A DNA stretch of 64,000 bases, from NCBI GenBank assembly GCA_934663595.1, contig CAKUKM010000008.1, forward strand, positions 18,124-82,123, in the 5' to 3' direction. The stretch's first letter is position 1. Every line of letters starts with the position of its first letter. Positions 22,778 to 31,067 of this stretch are shown in pieces. This stretch comes from an uncultured Clostridia bacterium. Lineage in GTDB: Bacteria; Bacillota; Clostridia; Christensenellales; Aristaeellaceae. The position numbers and the translations under genes were made by a program. The notes below the pieces were generated by a model. It searched no databases. It saw only the letters and a program-made list of their open reading frames with translations, and was not told the DNA's origin.

Positions 22778-25700
22778 ATGCAGTGGACGGACGAACAGGC
22801 GCGGGCGATTGACGCGCGCGGCGGCAACCTCCTGTTGAGCGCGGCGGCGGGCTCGGGCAAGACCACGGTGCTGGTCGCGCGCGTGATGAAGCTGATTGAG
22901 GAAGGCGCGAGGATCGATCGAATGCTGGTGGTGACGTTTACAAACGCCGCCGCGTCCGATATGCGCGCAAAGCTCTCGAAGAAGCTCGCGGAGGCGGTCG
23001 CGGCGGGCGACGCGCGGTGCCGCGAGCAGATGATTGCGCTCGAGCGCGCGAGCATTACCACGCTGCATGCGTTCTGCGCCGATTTTTTGCGAACGAATTT
23101 CGAGCGCGCGGGCGTGGACCCGGCGTTTCGCATTCTCGATGATTCCATTCGCCGCCAATTGATGGATGCGGCGCTGGACGAGGTGCTCGAGGAGGCGTAT
23201 GCGTCTCTCGCCTCCGACGAGGCGCTCAGGCGACTGGATTATGGGCGCGGGCCGAAGACCGTGCGCGCGCTCGCGGAGGCGCTTTCGGCCATTCTGGAGG
23301 AGCGGCCGAACCCGGAGGGTTGGCTTGCGCGCGCGGAGAATGCCGAGGCGCTGATTCCCGAATGGCTCGAAGAGCTCAAAAAGGGCGCGCAGCGGGCGAT
23401 TACGAATGCAATCGTGAATGTTCAGGAGGCGCTGGACACGCCCGGATGCCCGGATAATTACGCGCAGGCGCTCGAAAAGGATCTGCAGACGCTTTCCGAA
23501 ATGCGCGCGATCGACGATTATGATCCGCTGATGCGCGCGATTCAGGATTTCAAGCCTGCGGCGGCGCGGGGCGGCAGGCGCAGGGAGGAACCCGACCCGG
23601 ACGCGCTTGAGCGCGTAAAGCAGCTGCGCACGCAGATCAAGGAGGGAATCAAGGGCGCGCGAATGCTCAAGCATCCGCTGGCGAGCGCGCTGGACGACGC
23701 CCGCGCGCTTTCGGAGCAGATTCGCGCGCTGGGCGCGCTTGCGGTGCGCGTGCGCGAGCGATTTGAGGAAAAGAAGGCCGAGCAGTCGGGCCTTACGTAT
23801 TCCGATCTGGAAACGCGCACGCTGCGCGCGCTGCAGGACGACGGCGTGGCCGAGGGCGTGCGCGAGCGGTTTGATTACGTGTTCATCGATGAATATCAGG
23901 ACACGTCCGACATTCAGGAAGCGATCGTTTCCCGCATTGCGCGCGCGGACAACCGGTTCATGGTGGGCGACGTCAAGCAGTCGATCTATCGATTCCGAAT
24001 GGCGGAGCCCCGGCTGTTTATCGAGAAATTCAATCGCTATCGCGCGGGCGACGGCGGAACGCTGCTGCCGCTGACGCGCAATTTCCGATCGAAGCGCGCG
24101 ATTCTCGATTTCGTCAACGGCGTGTTTGAAAGAATCATGACCGGCGGCGATTCGGAGATCGTTTACGACGAGCTCGCGCGGCTGAATCCCGGCGCGCCGG
24201 ACGACGGAACCTATGACAGGACGGAGATTCACATTCTGGAAACCGTCTCTCAGCCCGGCGCGGAGATCGACGAGGAAATCGCCGAAATGAAGGCCGCAGA
24301 GCGCGAGGGACTGTTCATCGCGCGCCGGATTCGGCAGATGATGGACGAAAATCCGGCGCTCCAATACCGCGATTTTGCGATTCTTACGCGCGCGAAGTCC
24401 AGCGCGTTCACGCCGATGCTGCCGGTGCTGCTGGCGGAAAACGTGCCCGCGTATGCCGACGGCGCGGCGGGCTATTTTGAATCGCTGGAGATTTCGCTTT
24501 CCATGGCGCTGCTGAAGCTGATTGACAATCGCCGGAGCGACGTGGAGCTGATCGGCGTGCTGCATTCGCCGCTGGTGGGACTGACGGCCGAGGAGCTGGC
24601 GCGCATTCGCATTGCCAATCGAGACGCGGCGTTTATCGACGCGGCGTGGCGCTATGCCTACGGCGCGGACATGCCGGAGCGCGTCGCGGGAACGGATGAC
24701 GCAATCGGCAATCGCCTGCGCGCGTTTTTCGATCGCCTCGCGCGCTGGAGGATGCTCGCGGGCGCGGCGAGTCTGGGCGAGCTCGTGCGCTGCGTGCTGG
24801 ATGAGAGCGGGTTTTACGTTTATGCCGGCGCGCTGCCGGGCGGCGCGCAGCGGCAGGCGAATCTCGACCGGCTGGTGAGCGATGCGGCGCGGTTTGACGC
24901 CGAGATTTCCGGCTCGCTTTCGCGGTATTTGAAGCATGCGGAGAAGCTGCGCGCGCGCGGCGACGGCGACGCGGCGCATCTGCTGGGCGAAAACGACGAC
25001 GTGGTGCGCCTGATGACCATTCACAAGAGCAAGGGCCTGGAGTTCCGCGTGGTGTTCGGCGCGCTGATGGGCAAAAAGCACGGCGGCTCGCGCGCGGCGG
25101 ATCTGTTGGCGCACCGCGATCTGGGCCTGGGGATTTACTTATACGATTCGGAATTGCGCACGCGGCGAATCACGCTTCCGCAATCCGCGATTCTCGAGCG
25201 CGCGCGGCGCGAGGACGCGGCGGAGGAGATGCGCATACTTTATGTGCTGCTCACGCGCGCGCAGGAGAAGCTGATTCTGGTGGGCTCGGTGCGCGATTTG
25301 AAGCGCGCGTCGCGCCGGTTCGACGCGCTGTCCCGCGCGCCGGGCGCGGGCGAAAGCTATCTGGAATGGATGATGGCCGCGCGAAAGAGCGCCGAAAAGG
25401 CGGGAAAGGCACCGGTTTCGGAGGTGTTTTTCCATTCGGCGGGCGAGCTTACGGCCATTCGCGCGGACGCGCCCGATCCGCGCGCGCAATTCGATGCGAT
25501 TCTGCGCGAGCCCGAGAGGTTCGCGGACGCGGAAATCGATCGCGCGCTCGAATGGACGTATCCGCATGAAAAGGACACGGGCAAGCCGCTGAAGCTCACG
25601 GTTTCCGGCATGCTGCGCGAGGTCGAGGGCCCGGAGGCGCTGCCGGCGCTGATTGAGCGGCCGGCGTTTATGGCGGAGGAAGCGCCCGGGCGAATGACCG

Positions 25701-26230
25701 CCGCGGAGCGCGGAACGGCCGTGCATCGCGCGATGCAACTGGTAAATCTGGACGCGGTGCGCGCGCTTCACGGCCGCGAGCTGGCAAGCGCGGTGGCCGG
25801 CCAATTGAACGCCGCCGAAAAAAAGCGGAGGCTTCTGCCGGCGCAGCGAGAGGCGGTTTCGCCGTCGGCAATCGCGCGCTTTCTGGAAAGCCCGCTGGGC
25901 GTTCGGCTGAGAAGCGCGGAAACGGTGCGCCGCGAATGGCCGTTCAACGTGCTGCTGCGCGCGGACGAGGCGCTCACGGCGGAGGAAGCCGGCCGCTACG
26001 GAACGGAGGAAATTCTCGTTCAGGGCACGATCGACTGCTGTTTTCTGGAAGACGGCAAATGGGTGCTGCTCGATTACAAGACCGACCGCGCCGACGATCC
26101 CGACGCGCTGCGCGAGCACTATCGCAAGCAGCTGAACGTATACGCGCTCGCGCTGGAGCGAATCACCGGTGTTCCGGTCGCGGAGAAGTATCTGTGCCTG
26201 CTTTCGAAGGGGCTTGCGCTGGAGGTATAG
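22778..26230 (+). CDS. addA: ATP-dependent helicase/nuclease subunit A
   Basis: 1150 residues, the helicase-nuclease subunit of AddAB, which processes double-strand breaks for RecA loading. Walker A AAAGSGKTTVL (about 20-30), Walker B VFIDEYQDTSD near 370, motif with VGDVKQSIYRFR near 400, MTIHKSKGLEF near 745, and a C-terminal RecB-type nuclease core GTIDCCF ... LLDYKTDR near 1085. The ATG at 22778 fits the AGGGAG spacing; one at 22772 would overlap the GNAT stop as ATGA. No addB is adjacent, which is unusual because addB normally precedes addA. Confidence 0.93.
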   Translation: MQWTDEQARAIDARGGNLLLSAAAGSGKTTVLVARVMKLIEEGARIDRMLVVTFTNAAASDMRAKLSKKLAEAVAAGDARCREQMIALERASITTLHAFCADFLRTNFERAGVDPAFRILDDSIRRQLMDAALDEVLEEAYASLASDEALRRLDYGRGPKTVRALAEALSAILEERPNPEGWLARAENAEALIPEWLEELKKGAQRAITNAIVNVQEALDTPGCPDNYAQALEKDLQTLSEMRAIDDYDPLMRAIQDFKPAAARGGRRREEPDPDALERVKQLRTQIKEGIKGARMLKHPLASALDDARALSEQIRALGALAVRVRERFEEKKAEQSGLTYSDLETRTLRALQDDGVAEGVRERFDYVFIDEYQDTSDIQEAIVSRIARADNRFMVGDVKQSIYRFRMAEPRLFIEKFNRYRAGDGGTLLPLTRNFRSKRAILDFVNGVFERIMTGGDSEIVYDELARLNPGAPDDGTYDRTEIHILETVSQPGAEIDEEIAEMKAAEREGLFIARRIRQMMDENPALQYRDFAILTRAKSSAFTPMLPVLLAENVPAYADGAAGYFESLEISLSMALLKLIDNRRSDVELIGVLHSPLVGLTAEELARIRIANRDAAFIDAAWRYAYGADMPERVAGTDDAIGNRLRAFFDRLARWRMLAGAASLGELVRCVLDESGFYVYAGALPGGAQRQANLDRLVSDAARFDAEISGSLSRYLKHAEKLRARGDGDAAHLLGENDDVVRLMTIHKSKGLEFRVVFGALMGKKHGGSRAADLLAHRDLGLGIYLYDSELRTRRITLPQSAILERARREDAAEEMRILYVLLTRAQEKLILVGSVRDLKRASRRFDALSRAPGAGESYLEWMMAARKSAEKAGKAPVSEVFFHSAGELTAIRADAPDPRAQFDAILREPERFADAEIDRALEWTYPHEKDTGKPLKLTVSGMLREVEGPEALPALIERPAFMAEEAPGRMTAAERGTAVHRAMQLVNLDAVRALHGRELASAVAGQLNAAEKKRRLLPAQREAVSPSAIARFLESPLGVRLRSAETVRREWPFNVLLRADEALTAEEAGRYGTEEILVQGTIDCCFLEDGKWVLLDYKTDRADDPDALREHYRKQLNVYALALERITGVPVAEKYLCLLSKGLALEV

Positions 26231-26233
26231 TGG

Positions 26234-26262
26234 TTGACAGGCCATGCTGCGAACGATATAAT
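26234..26262 (+). promoter_or_regulatory. Consensus sigma-A promoter of the lipoate cassette
   Basis: TTGACA (26234-26239), exactly 17 bp, TATAAT (26257-26262). Perfect match to consensus, 25 bp before the lplA start codon, implying strong constitutive expression. Confidence 0.85.
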
Positions 26263-26287
26263 AGGATCGTGCGATCGGAGGGATGGG

Positions 26288-27235
26288 ATGATTACCGTTT
26301 TGAATGCGGAAACGAATCCTTTCTATAATCAGGCGTTTGAGGAATACGTATACGAGCATTTCCCGGAGAAGGAAATTTTCCTGCTCTGGCGCAATTCGCC
26401 GGCGGTGGTGGTCGGCAGCTATCAGAATATCTGCCGCGAGGTGCATGTGCGCGCGCTGCGGGAGGCGAATATCCCCGTCGTGCGCCGCATGACCGGCGGC
26501 GGCACCGTGTATCACGACCTCGGCAATTTGAATTATACGTATATTTATACGGAAAACGGCGAAATGAGCTATGCGCGCGGGCTGGACAGAATGGTCGGGG
26601 CGCTGAATAAAATCGGCGTTCCGGCGCAGCGCAGCCGCGTGTGCGACCTTGCGATCGGCGAAAACAAGATCTCCGGCAGCGCGGGCAGAATGGTGAAAAA
26701 TCGCGTGCTGCACCATGGAACGCTGCTGTTTGATTCCGATCTGGAGGCGCTCGACCGCATCACCACGCACCGCAAAAATGACGCTTTCCGCACAAAAGGC
26801 ACCGTTTCGGCGATTTGCACGGTGGGCAACATCCGCCCGCACCTGAAGGCGGATATGGAAATCGGCGAATTCCAGAATGCGCTTCTGGACGCGGTACTGC
26901 CGCCGGGAAGCGCGCGAATGGAATTGAGCGACGCGCAGCGCGAACAGGTGCGCGCGCTCGAGAACGAAAAATACCGCAGCTGGGAATGGACGTGGGGGAA
27001 AACGCCTGCGTTTGAATATGAAAAAAACGGTATGTATATGAATAAACCGATTGCAGTTTCCTATCGCGCGAAGCGGGGAATCGTATCGGACGTTCGAATC
27101 GAGTCGGACGTGCTGGACGCTGCGAAATCGATTTCGCTTTTGGAGGGCGCGCGGCTCGACCCGGACGGCTTTGAGGAAATTTGCCGCACGCTCGCGGGCG
27201 AACGCGCGGAGGAATTGATGGACTGGCTGATGTAA
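26288..27235 (+). CDS. lplA: Lipoate--protein ligase A, paralogue 1
   Basis: 315 residues. Attaches free lipoate (or octanoate) to the lysine of lipoyl domains through an acyl-AMP. Family motifs: WRNSPAVVVGSYQN near residue 33, RRMTGGGTVYHDLGNLNY near 68 and the catalytic Lys in AIGENKISGSAGR near 125. The length includes the C-terminal accessory domain, so it should do both activation and transfer. The start at 26288 follows GGAGGG. First gene of a four-gene cassette with a free lipoyl domain, lipA and a second ligase. Confidence 0.92.
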   Translation: MITVLNAETNPFYNQAFEEYVYEHFPEKEIFLLWRNSPAVVVGSYQNICREVHVRALREANIPVVRRMTGGGTVYHDLGNLNYTYIYTENGEMSYARGLDRMVGALNKIGVPAQRSRVCDLAIGENKISGSAGRMVKNRVLHHGTLLFDSDLEALDRITTHRKNDAFRTKGTVSAICTVGNIRPHLKADMEIGEFQNALLDAVLPPGSARMELSDAQREQVRALENEKYRSWEWTWGKTPAFEYEKNGMYMNKPIAVSYRAKRGIVSDVRIESDVLDAAKSISLLEGARLDPDGFEEICRTLAGERAEELMDWLM

Positions 27236-27256
27236 AAAAGGAAAGGAACGAAGAAG

Positions 27257-27499
27257 ATGAAAAAGAATGTGAATATGCCCAGACTCAGCCCGGAAATGGA
27301 ATCGGGCGTGCTGTGCGCGTGGCTGAAGGAGGAGGGCGACGCGGTGGAGGTTGGCGACGCGCTGTTCGAAATCGAAACGGACAAGGTGGTCAACCAGATC
27401 GAGGCGACCGAGGCGGGCGTGCTCAAAAAGCAGCTGTTTGAAGAGGGCGACACGGTGCCGGTCAATGTGGCCGTGGCCGAGATGGAGACGGACGCATGA
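27257..27499 (+). CDS. Free-standing lipoyl-domain protein
   Basis: 80 residues comprising a single lipoyl/biotinyl domain and nothing else. It begins MKKNVNMPRLSPEMESGVL, resembling the first lipoyl domain of 2-oxoacid dehydrogenase E2 subunits, and the lysine acceptor is in EIETDKVVNQ near residue 43 (T-D-K, not the M-K-M of biotin carriers). It is not GcvH, which is longer and has a different surround. No E1, E2 core, E3 or glycine cleavage gene is nearby. It overlaps lipA by four bases (ATGA), so it is probably the substrate of both ligases and lipoyl synthase. Confidence 0.88.
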   Translation: MKKNVNMPRLSPEMESGVLCAWLKEEGDAVEVGDALFEIETDKVVNQIEATEAGVLKKQLFEEGDTVPVNVAVAEMETDA

Positions 27500-28359
27500 T
27501 GGAGAGAAAGCCGGAATGGCTGAAGGTGCGCTACAATCAGGAGGCGGTCAATGAGGTCGCCGAGCTGATGCGCGAATTGAATTTAAATACCGTTTGCCGC
27601 GAGGCGAACTGCCCGAATCTGGGCGAATGCTATCGCAAGCACACGTCGACCTTCCTGATTCTCGGAAGCGTGTGCACGCGCAATTGCCGCTTCTGCAACG
27701 TGACCACCGGAAAGCCGCAGCCACTGGACCCGGACGAGCCGATGAACGTGGCCATCGCGGCGAAAAAGCTGAAGCTGCGCCATGTGGTGCTCACGTGCTC
27801 GACGCGCGACGATCTGCCGGACGGCGGCGCGGAGCAGTTTGCAAAGACCGTGCGCGCCATCCGCGAGCTCTGCCCGGGAACGACGGTGGAAACGCTGATT
27901 TCCGATATGAAGATGAATACCGATGCGTTGGACACGGTGATCGCCGTGCATCCGGAGGTGCTGAACCACAATGTCGAAACCGTTCGGGAGCTGCAGCATG
28001 CGGTGCGCCCGCAGGCGGGCTATGAGCGGTCGCTTTCGGTGCTGCGGTATTGCAAGGAAAAGGACCCCACGCTGCTGGTAAAGACCGGATTTATGGTGGG
28101 CCTGGGCGAAACGGAGGAACAGATCGACCGCCTGATGGACGATATTCTGGAAACCGGCTGCGATATCCTGACGATCGGCCAGTATCTGCAGCCGAGCGCG
28201 AAGCACTATCCGCTCGCGCGCTACGCCACGCCCGAGGATTTCGCGCGCTACAAGGAAATGGCGCTGCAAAAGGGCTTCCGCCATGTCGCGTCCGCGCCGC
28301 TTGCGCGCAGCTCGTACAAGGCGTGGGAGGTTCTGGAGGACGCGCATGATCTATATTGA
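27496..28359 (+). CDS. lipA: Lipoyl synthase
   Basis: 287 residues, a radical SAM enzyme that inserts two sulfurs into an octanoyl-lysine on a lipoyl domain. Both Fe-S sites are present: auxiliary cluster Cys in CREANCPNLGEC (C-x4-C-x5-C, residues 34-45) and the radical SAM triad CTRNCRFC (residues 60-67), with the C-terminal RSSY motif (residues 274-277). TRDDLPDGG is present. Length is normal for LipA. Overlaps the lipoyl-domain gene at its start and the second ligase by 14 bp at its end. Confidence 0.96.
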   Translation: MMERKPEWLKVRYNQEAVNEVAELMRELNLNTVCREANCPNLGECYRKHTSTFLILGSVCTRNCRFCNVTTGKPQPLDPDEPMNVAIAAKKLKLRHVVLTCSTRDDLPDGGAEQFAKTVRAIRELCPGTTVETLISDMKMNTDALDTVIAVHPEVLNHNVETVRELQHAVRPQAGYERSLSVLRYCKEKDPTLLVKTGFMVGLGETEEQIDRLMDDILETGCDILTIGQYLQPSAKHYPLARYATPEDFARYKEMALQKGFRHVASAPLARSSYKAWEVLEDAHDLY

Positions 28360-29326
28360 GACCGGCTCCAGTGACGTTTACTACAATTTCGGCCTGGAAA
28401 ACTATTTCACGGTGGAAAAGCGGCTGCCAGACACGGTGTTTCTGTTCTGGCGGACGACGCCGACTTTGATGGTGGGCAAATACCAGAACGTGCTCGAAGA
28501 AATCAACAAGCCGTATGCCGACGCGCACGGCATTCACCTCGTGCGCCGCATGAGCGGCGGCGGCACGATCTATACCGACCTCGGCGGCTGGCAGTTTACG
28601 TTCATCCAGCACAGAGATGCAAAGCAGATCGAGTTCCACGAATACATTTCCCCCGTGCTGGACGCGCTTGCCGAAATGGGCGTTGCGGCTGCGTTTAACG
28701 GCCGGAACGATCTGACCATCGACGGCAAAAAGTTCTCCGGAAACGCGCAGTACCGGCTGGGCGACTGCATTGTGCACCATGGCTCGCTGCTGTTTGACAC
28801 CGATATCGGGCAAATGGTGGCCTCCACCACGGTGGACGATTACAAAATCACGTCCAAGGCGATCAAATCCGTGCGCGACCGGGTCACGAACATCTCCGAG
28901 CATTTGCCCGAAAGGATGTCCGCCGAGCGGTTCAAGGAGATCATGGTGCGCCACATCATGGGTGGATCGACGGACGTTTACGAGGTCACGCCCGAGGACG
29001 ACGCGCGCATTCGCGCCATCGCGGACGAAAAATTCCGCGCATGGGAGCGCATTTACGGCGCGAATCCGAAATTCAATATTGACCGCACGGGGCGGTTCGC
29101 GGGCGGCAAGATGCAGTTCAAGCTCGACGTGCGCAAGGGCAGAATCGAATCGGCGAGCATTTACGGCGATTTCTTCTCTACGCTCGACGCGGAGACGATC
29201 ACGGGCGCGCTGATCGGCTGCCGCTATGATCGCGAATCGGTGCTGAACGCGCTGAAAGCGCGCGGAATCGACGGCGCGATCTACCGAATCACCGCCGAAG
29301 AAATGGCGAAGCTGATTGCGGATTGA
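28346..29326 (+). CDS. Lipoate--protein ligase A, paralogue 2
   Basis: 326 residues from the ATG at 28346, inside the lipA 3' end. It keeps RRMSGGGTIYTDLGGWQFTF near residue 67, the catalytic Lys in TIDGKKFSGNAQ near 125 and the HHGSLLFDTDI segment, so it should be active, and has the C-terminal domain. It is diverged from the first ligase in the cassette (WRTTPTLMVGKYQN versus WRNSPAVVVGSYQN), suggesting different acyl donors or acceptors, for example octanoate versus lipoate, or transfer between carriers. That division of labour is inference. Confidence 0.9.
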   Translation: MIYIETGSSDVYYNFGLENYFTVEKRLPDTVFLFWRTTPTLMVGKYQNVLEEINKPYADAHGIHLVRRMSGGGTIYTDLGGWQFTFIQHRDAKQIEFHEYISPVLDALAEMGVAAAFNGRNDLTIDGKKFSGNAQYRLGDCIVHHGSLLFDTDIGQMVASTTVDDYKITSKAIKSVRDRVTNISEHLPERMSAERFKEIMVRHIMGGSTDVYEVTPEDDARIRAIADEKFRAWERIYGANPKFNIDRTGRFAGGKMQFKLDVRKGRIESASIYGDFFSTLDAETITGALIGCRYDRESVLNALKARGIDGAIYRITAEEMAKLIAD

Positions 29327-29347
29327 GGGAGAAAGCGGAGGCGCTGA

Positions 29348-29854
29348 ATGGGAAGAATGAAGCGATTAGCCCTTGCAGTGCGCTGGGAAATACAGAAAAT
29401 GGTGCTGTTGGTGTTGGTGCTGGCAGGGCTGCTGGGAATCGCCGTCGCCGTGCTCGCCTCGTCAACCTCCTATATCCATCAGAAAACCGGTTTCTTCTGC
29501 ATTCAGATGCCCAGGCGGATTTACAACTATAACGCAATCGACCATGGCAGGGATTATGATTCGCTGCATGTGTACCTGCTGAAGGAGCTGGACGCCGAGC
29601 GCCTGAGTCAATTCGCCGCCAGGAGCGATGAATGGCGGCCCTTGCCCCTCCCGGACGAAGTGCTCGCGCAGGAGGTGTGCAACGCCGAGTATGACGCGCA
29701 TATGCCGCATATGCTGAATGCGCAGTCCGGCTGGTGGCGCGCCGGCGGGCGGTACGGCACGGAGAAATATTTTGATTTGTACGTGTTTGAGGATAGCACG
29801 AATATGCTGTTCATGCGCACGGCAAGCGTATTTGTATCGAAGGAAAGCCAATAA
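29348..29854 (+). CDS. Hypothetical protein with N-terminal membrane anchor
   Basis: 168 residues, preceded by GGAGG. Residues 18-39 (MVLLVLVLAGLLGIAVAVLAS) are a transmembrane helix; the rest is predicted extracellular with no recognised domain. The C-terminus (FDLYVFEDSTNMLFMRTASVF) resembles in pattern that of the anchored hypothetical at 17703-18179, perhaps one family. It follows the lipoate cassette by 21 bp and could be its last gene, but a role in lipoate metabolism is not supported. Confidence 0.6.
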   Translation: MGRMKRLALAVRWEIQKMVLLVLVLAGLLGIAVAVLASSTSYIHQKTGFFCIQMPRRIYNYNAIDHGRDYDSLHVYLLKELDAERLSQFAARSDEWRPLPLPDEVLAQEVCNAEYDAHMPHMLNAQSGWWRAGGRYGTEKYFDLYVFEDSTNMLFMRTASVFVSKESQ

Positions 29855-29858
29855 ACGC

Positions 29859-29886
29859 GGCGGGGGAGCGAATCCCCCGCCTTTTC
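29859..29886 (+). terminator. Intrinsic terminator of the lipoate cassette/hypothetical gene
   Basis: A 9-bp stem GGCGGGGGA/TCCCCCGCC (29859-29867 with 29873-29881), loop GCGAA, followed by TTTTCT. Confidence 0.85.
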
Positions 29887-29913
29887 TATTCAAAACATCG
29901 GGTCAACGGCGGT

Positions 29914-30912
29914 TCAGCGGGTCTGCGTCATCGTGCAGCCGCAGCGCGGGCAGAGGTTGCTGTCGGACGCGCAGGTGGTGCCGCAGTTCGAGCAGGTGCT
30001 GCACGCTCCGGAAACCGCGGTCGTGCTGCCGCACGCGTAGCGCGTCTTGCCGACCGCGCCGGTAACGGTCGAGGTGGACGCGTTGTTGCCGCAGGGCGGC
30101 ACCTCCTCATTTGCGCAGGACGACTGCGGGAACAGGGGCAGAGAGAAGAATTCATCGCATACCGATTCTGCGAATTCTTCGGCGGGGGGCACCTGGCAGA
30201 AGCCGTAGGTGGGCACCATGATGTCCACTTCCGCCAGCACCTTCAGAACGATGCTTACGCAGACCGTGATTTCAAAGGTGCAGTTGCCGATGTAATTGCC
30301 GGAGACGCAAATCGCGCTCGCAAGGCTCTCGAGGGTGAACGGCAGAATGGAATCGTCCGGGATGCAGAGCAGCACGTCGCGATCGACGCTGAGCGTCGCC
30401 TGACCCATCCATTCCTGACAGCGCTGGTCGACGAACAATACGTCGATCGGCACGTCGATCGTGCATTTCACGCGCGCGAACTGCGGCCGGTCGCAGAGGC
30501 GCTCGATGCTGAGGTTCGTGATGTTGCCGCGCGTGGTCGAAGAGCGGCAGGATTCAAACGTCCACTGGCCGTACGGCTGCGGCAGCGGGCAGGGGCTGTT
30601 TTCGGCGTTCTCGACCGCTTCCTCGTGCGTGATGCCCGCGCCGCAGGTCGGACAGGTGCACTTGCAGCGGTTCTCGTCGCAGGTGCAGCGGCACTGCTTC
30701 GAGCCGGTCGGGCGGCAGTCGCTGCCGGGCAGCACGGGCACGATGTTCGTGATCGTGATCTGCTTTTTGTCGAGCTGCTCCTGGGAAAGGCAGCTGTCGT
30801 AGACGTTCTTGACCTGCAGACACACGCGCTGATTCAGACCCGTGAGGATGTTTCCGTTCACCACGCCGGGGCTGCACGCGGTATCGGCGTTTTTGTAAGA
30901 GTAAAACGACAT
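29914..30912 (-). CDS. Cysteine-rich protein, candidate spore coat/exosporium component
   Basis: 332 residues with 32 cysteines (about one in ten), start at 30912 behind GGGAGGAATG. Cys clusters occur at about residues 66-91 (CRPTGSKQCRCTCDENRCKC and CPTC) and at the C-terminus (CSTCSNCGTTC, CPRCGC), the latter zinc-ribbon-like. The middle (about 95-260) looks like two beta-rich repeats. No signal peptide. The VKNVYDSC start region recalls clostridial spore-surface proteins, and the upstream sequence fits a sigma-K promoter. Function is inferred, not established. Confidence 0.6.
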   Translation of the reverse strand: MSFYSYKNADTACSPGVVNGNILTGLNQRVCLQVKNVYDSCLSQEQLDKKQITITNIVPVLPGSDCRPTGSKQCRCTCDENRCKCTCPTCGAGITHEEAVENAENSPCPLPQPYGQWTFESCRSSTTRGNITNLSIERLCDRPQFARVKCTIDVPIDVLFVDQRCQEWMGQATLSVDRDVLLCIPDDSILPFTLESLASAICVSGNYIGNCTFEITVCVSIVLKVLAEVDIMVPTYGFCQVPPAEEFAESVCDEFFSLPLFPQSSCANEEVPPCGNNASTSTVTGAVGKTRYACGSTTAVSGACSTCSNCGTTCASDSNLCPRCGCTMTQTR

Positions 30913-30963
30913 AATTCATTCCTCCCTGAAGGATTTTCGGGCGGGCTTGCCGCCCTCACTGCC

Positions 30964-30990
30964 ATCCTATGAATCCGGCGGAAATCGGTG
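30964..30990 (-). promoter_or_regulatory. Candidate sigma-K (mother-cell) promoter
   Basis: On the minus strand CACC (30990-30987), then CATAGGAT (30971-30964). AC and CATAnnnT are 16 bp apart, matching the late-sporulation sigma-K pattern. It is about 50 bp before the Cys-rich gene; no sigma-A promoter is seen there. Confidence 0.45.
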
Positions 30991-31000
30991 CGACATTTTT

Positions 31001-31030
31001 TTGACGCGCGGGCGGGTGCTGTGGTATAAT
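31001..31030 (+). promoter_or_regulatory. Sigma-A-type promoter of mnmA
   Basis: TTGACG (31001-31006), 18-bp spacer, TATAAT (31025-31030). Confidence 0.7.
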
Positions 31031-31067
31031 GGGTGGACAACCGAGGAAGAAAAGGGGCGCTTTGAAT

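Noticed and set aside
22667..25114. An 815-codon open frame antisense to addA, and similar long frames antisense to alaS (55185-57578) and to the GH36 gene (48400-50364).
   Set aside because: All are rich in Arg, Ala and His with no domain pattern, and lie opposite well-recognised genes. Strong third-position GC in the real genes removes stops from the other frames.
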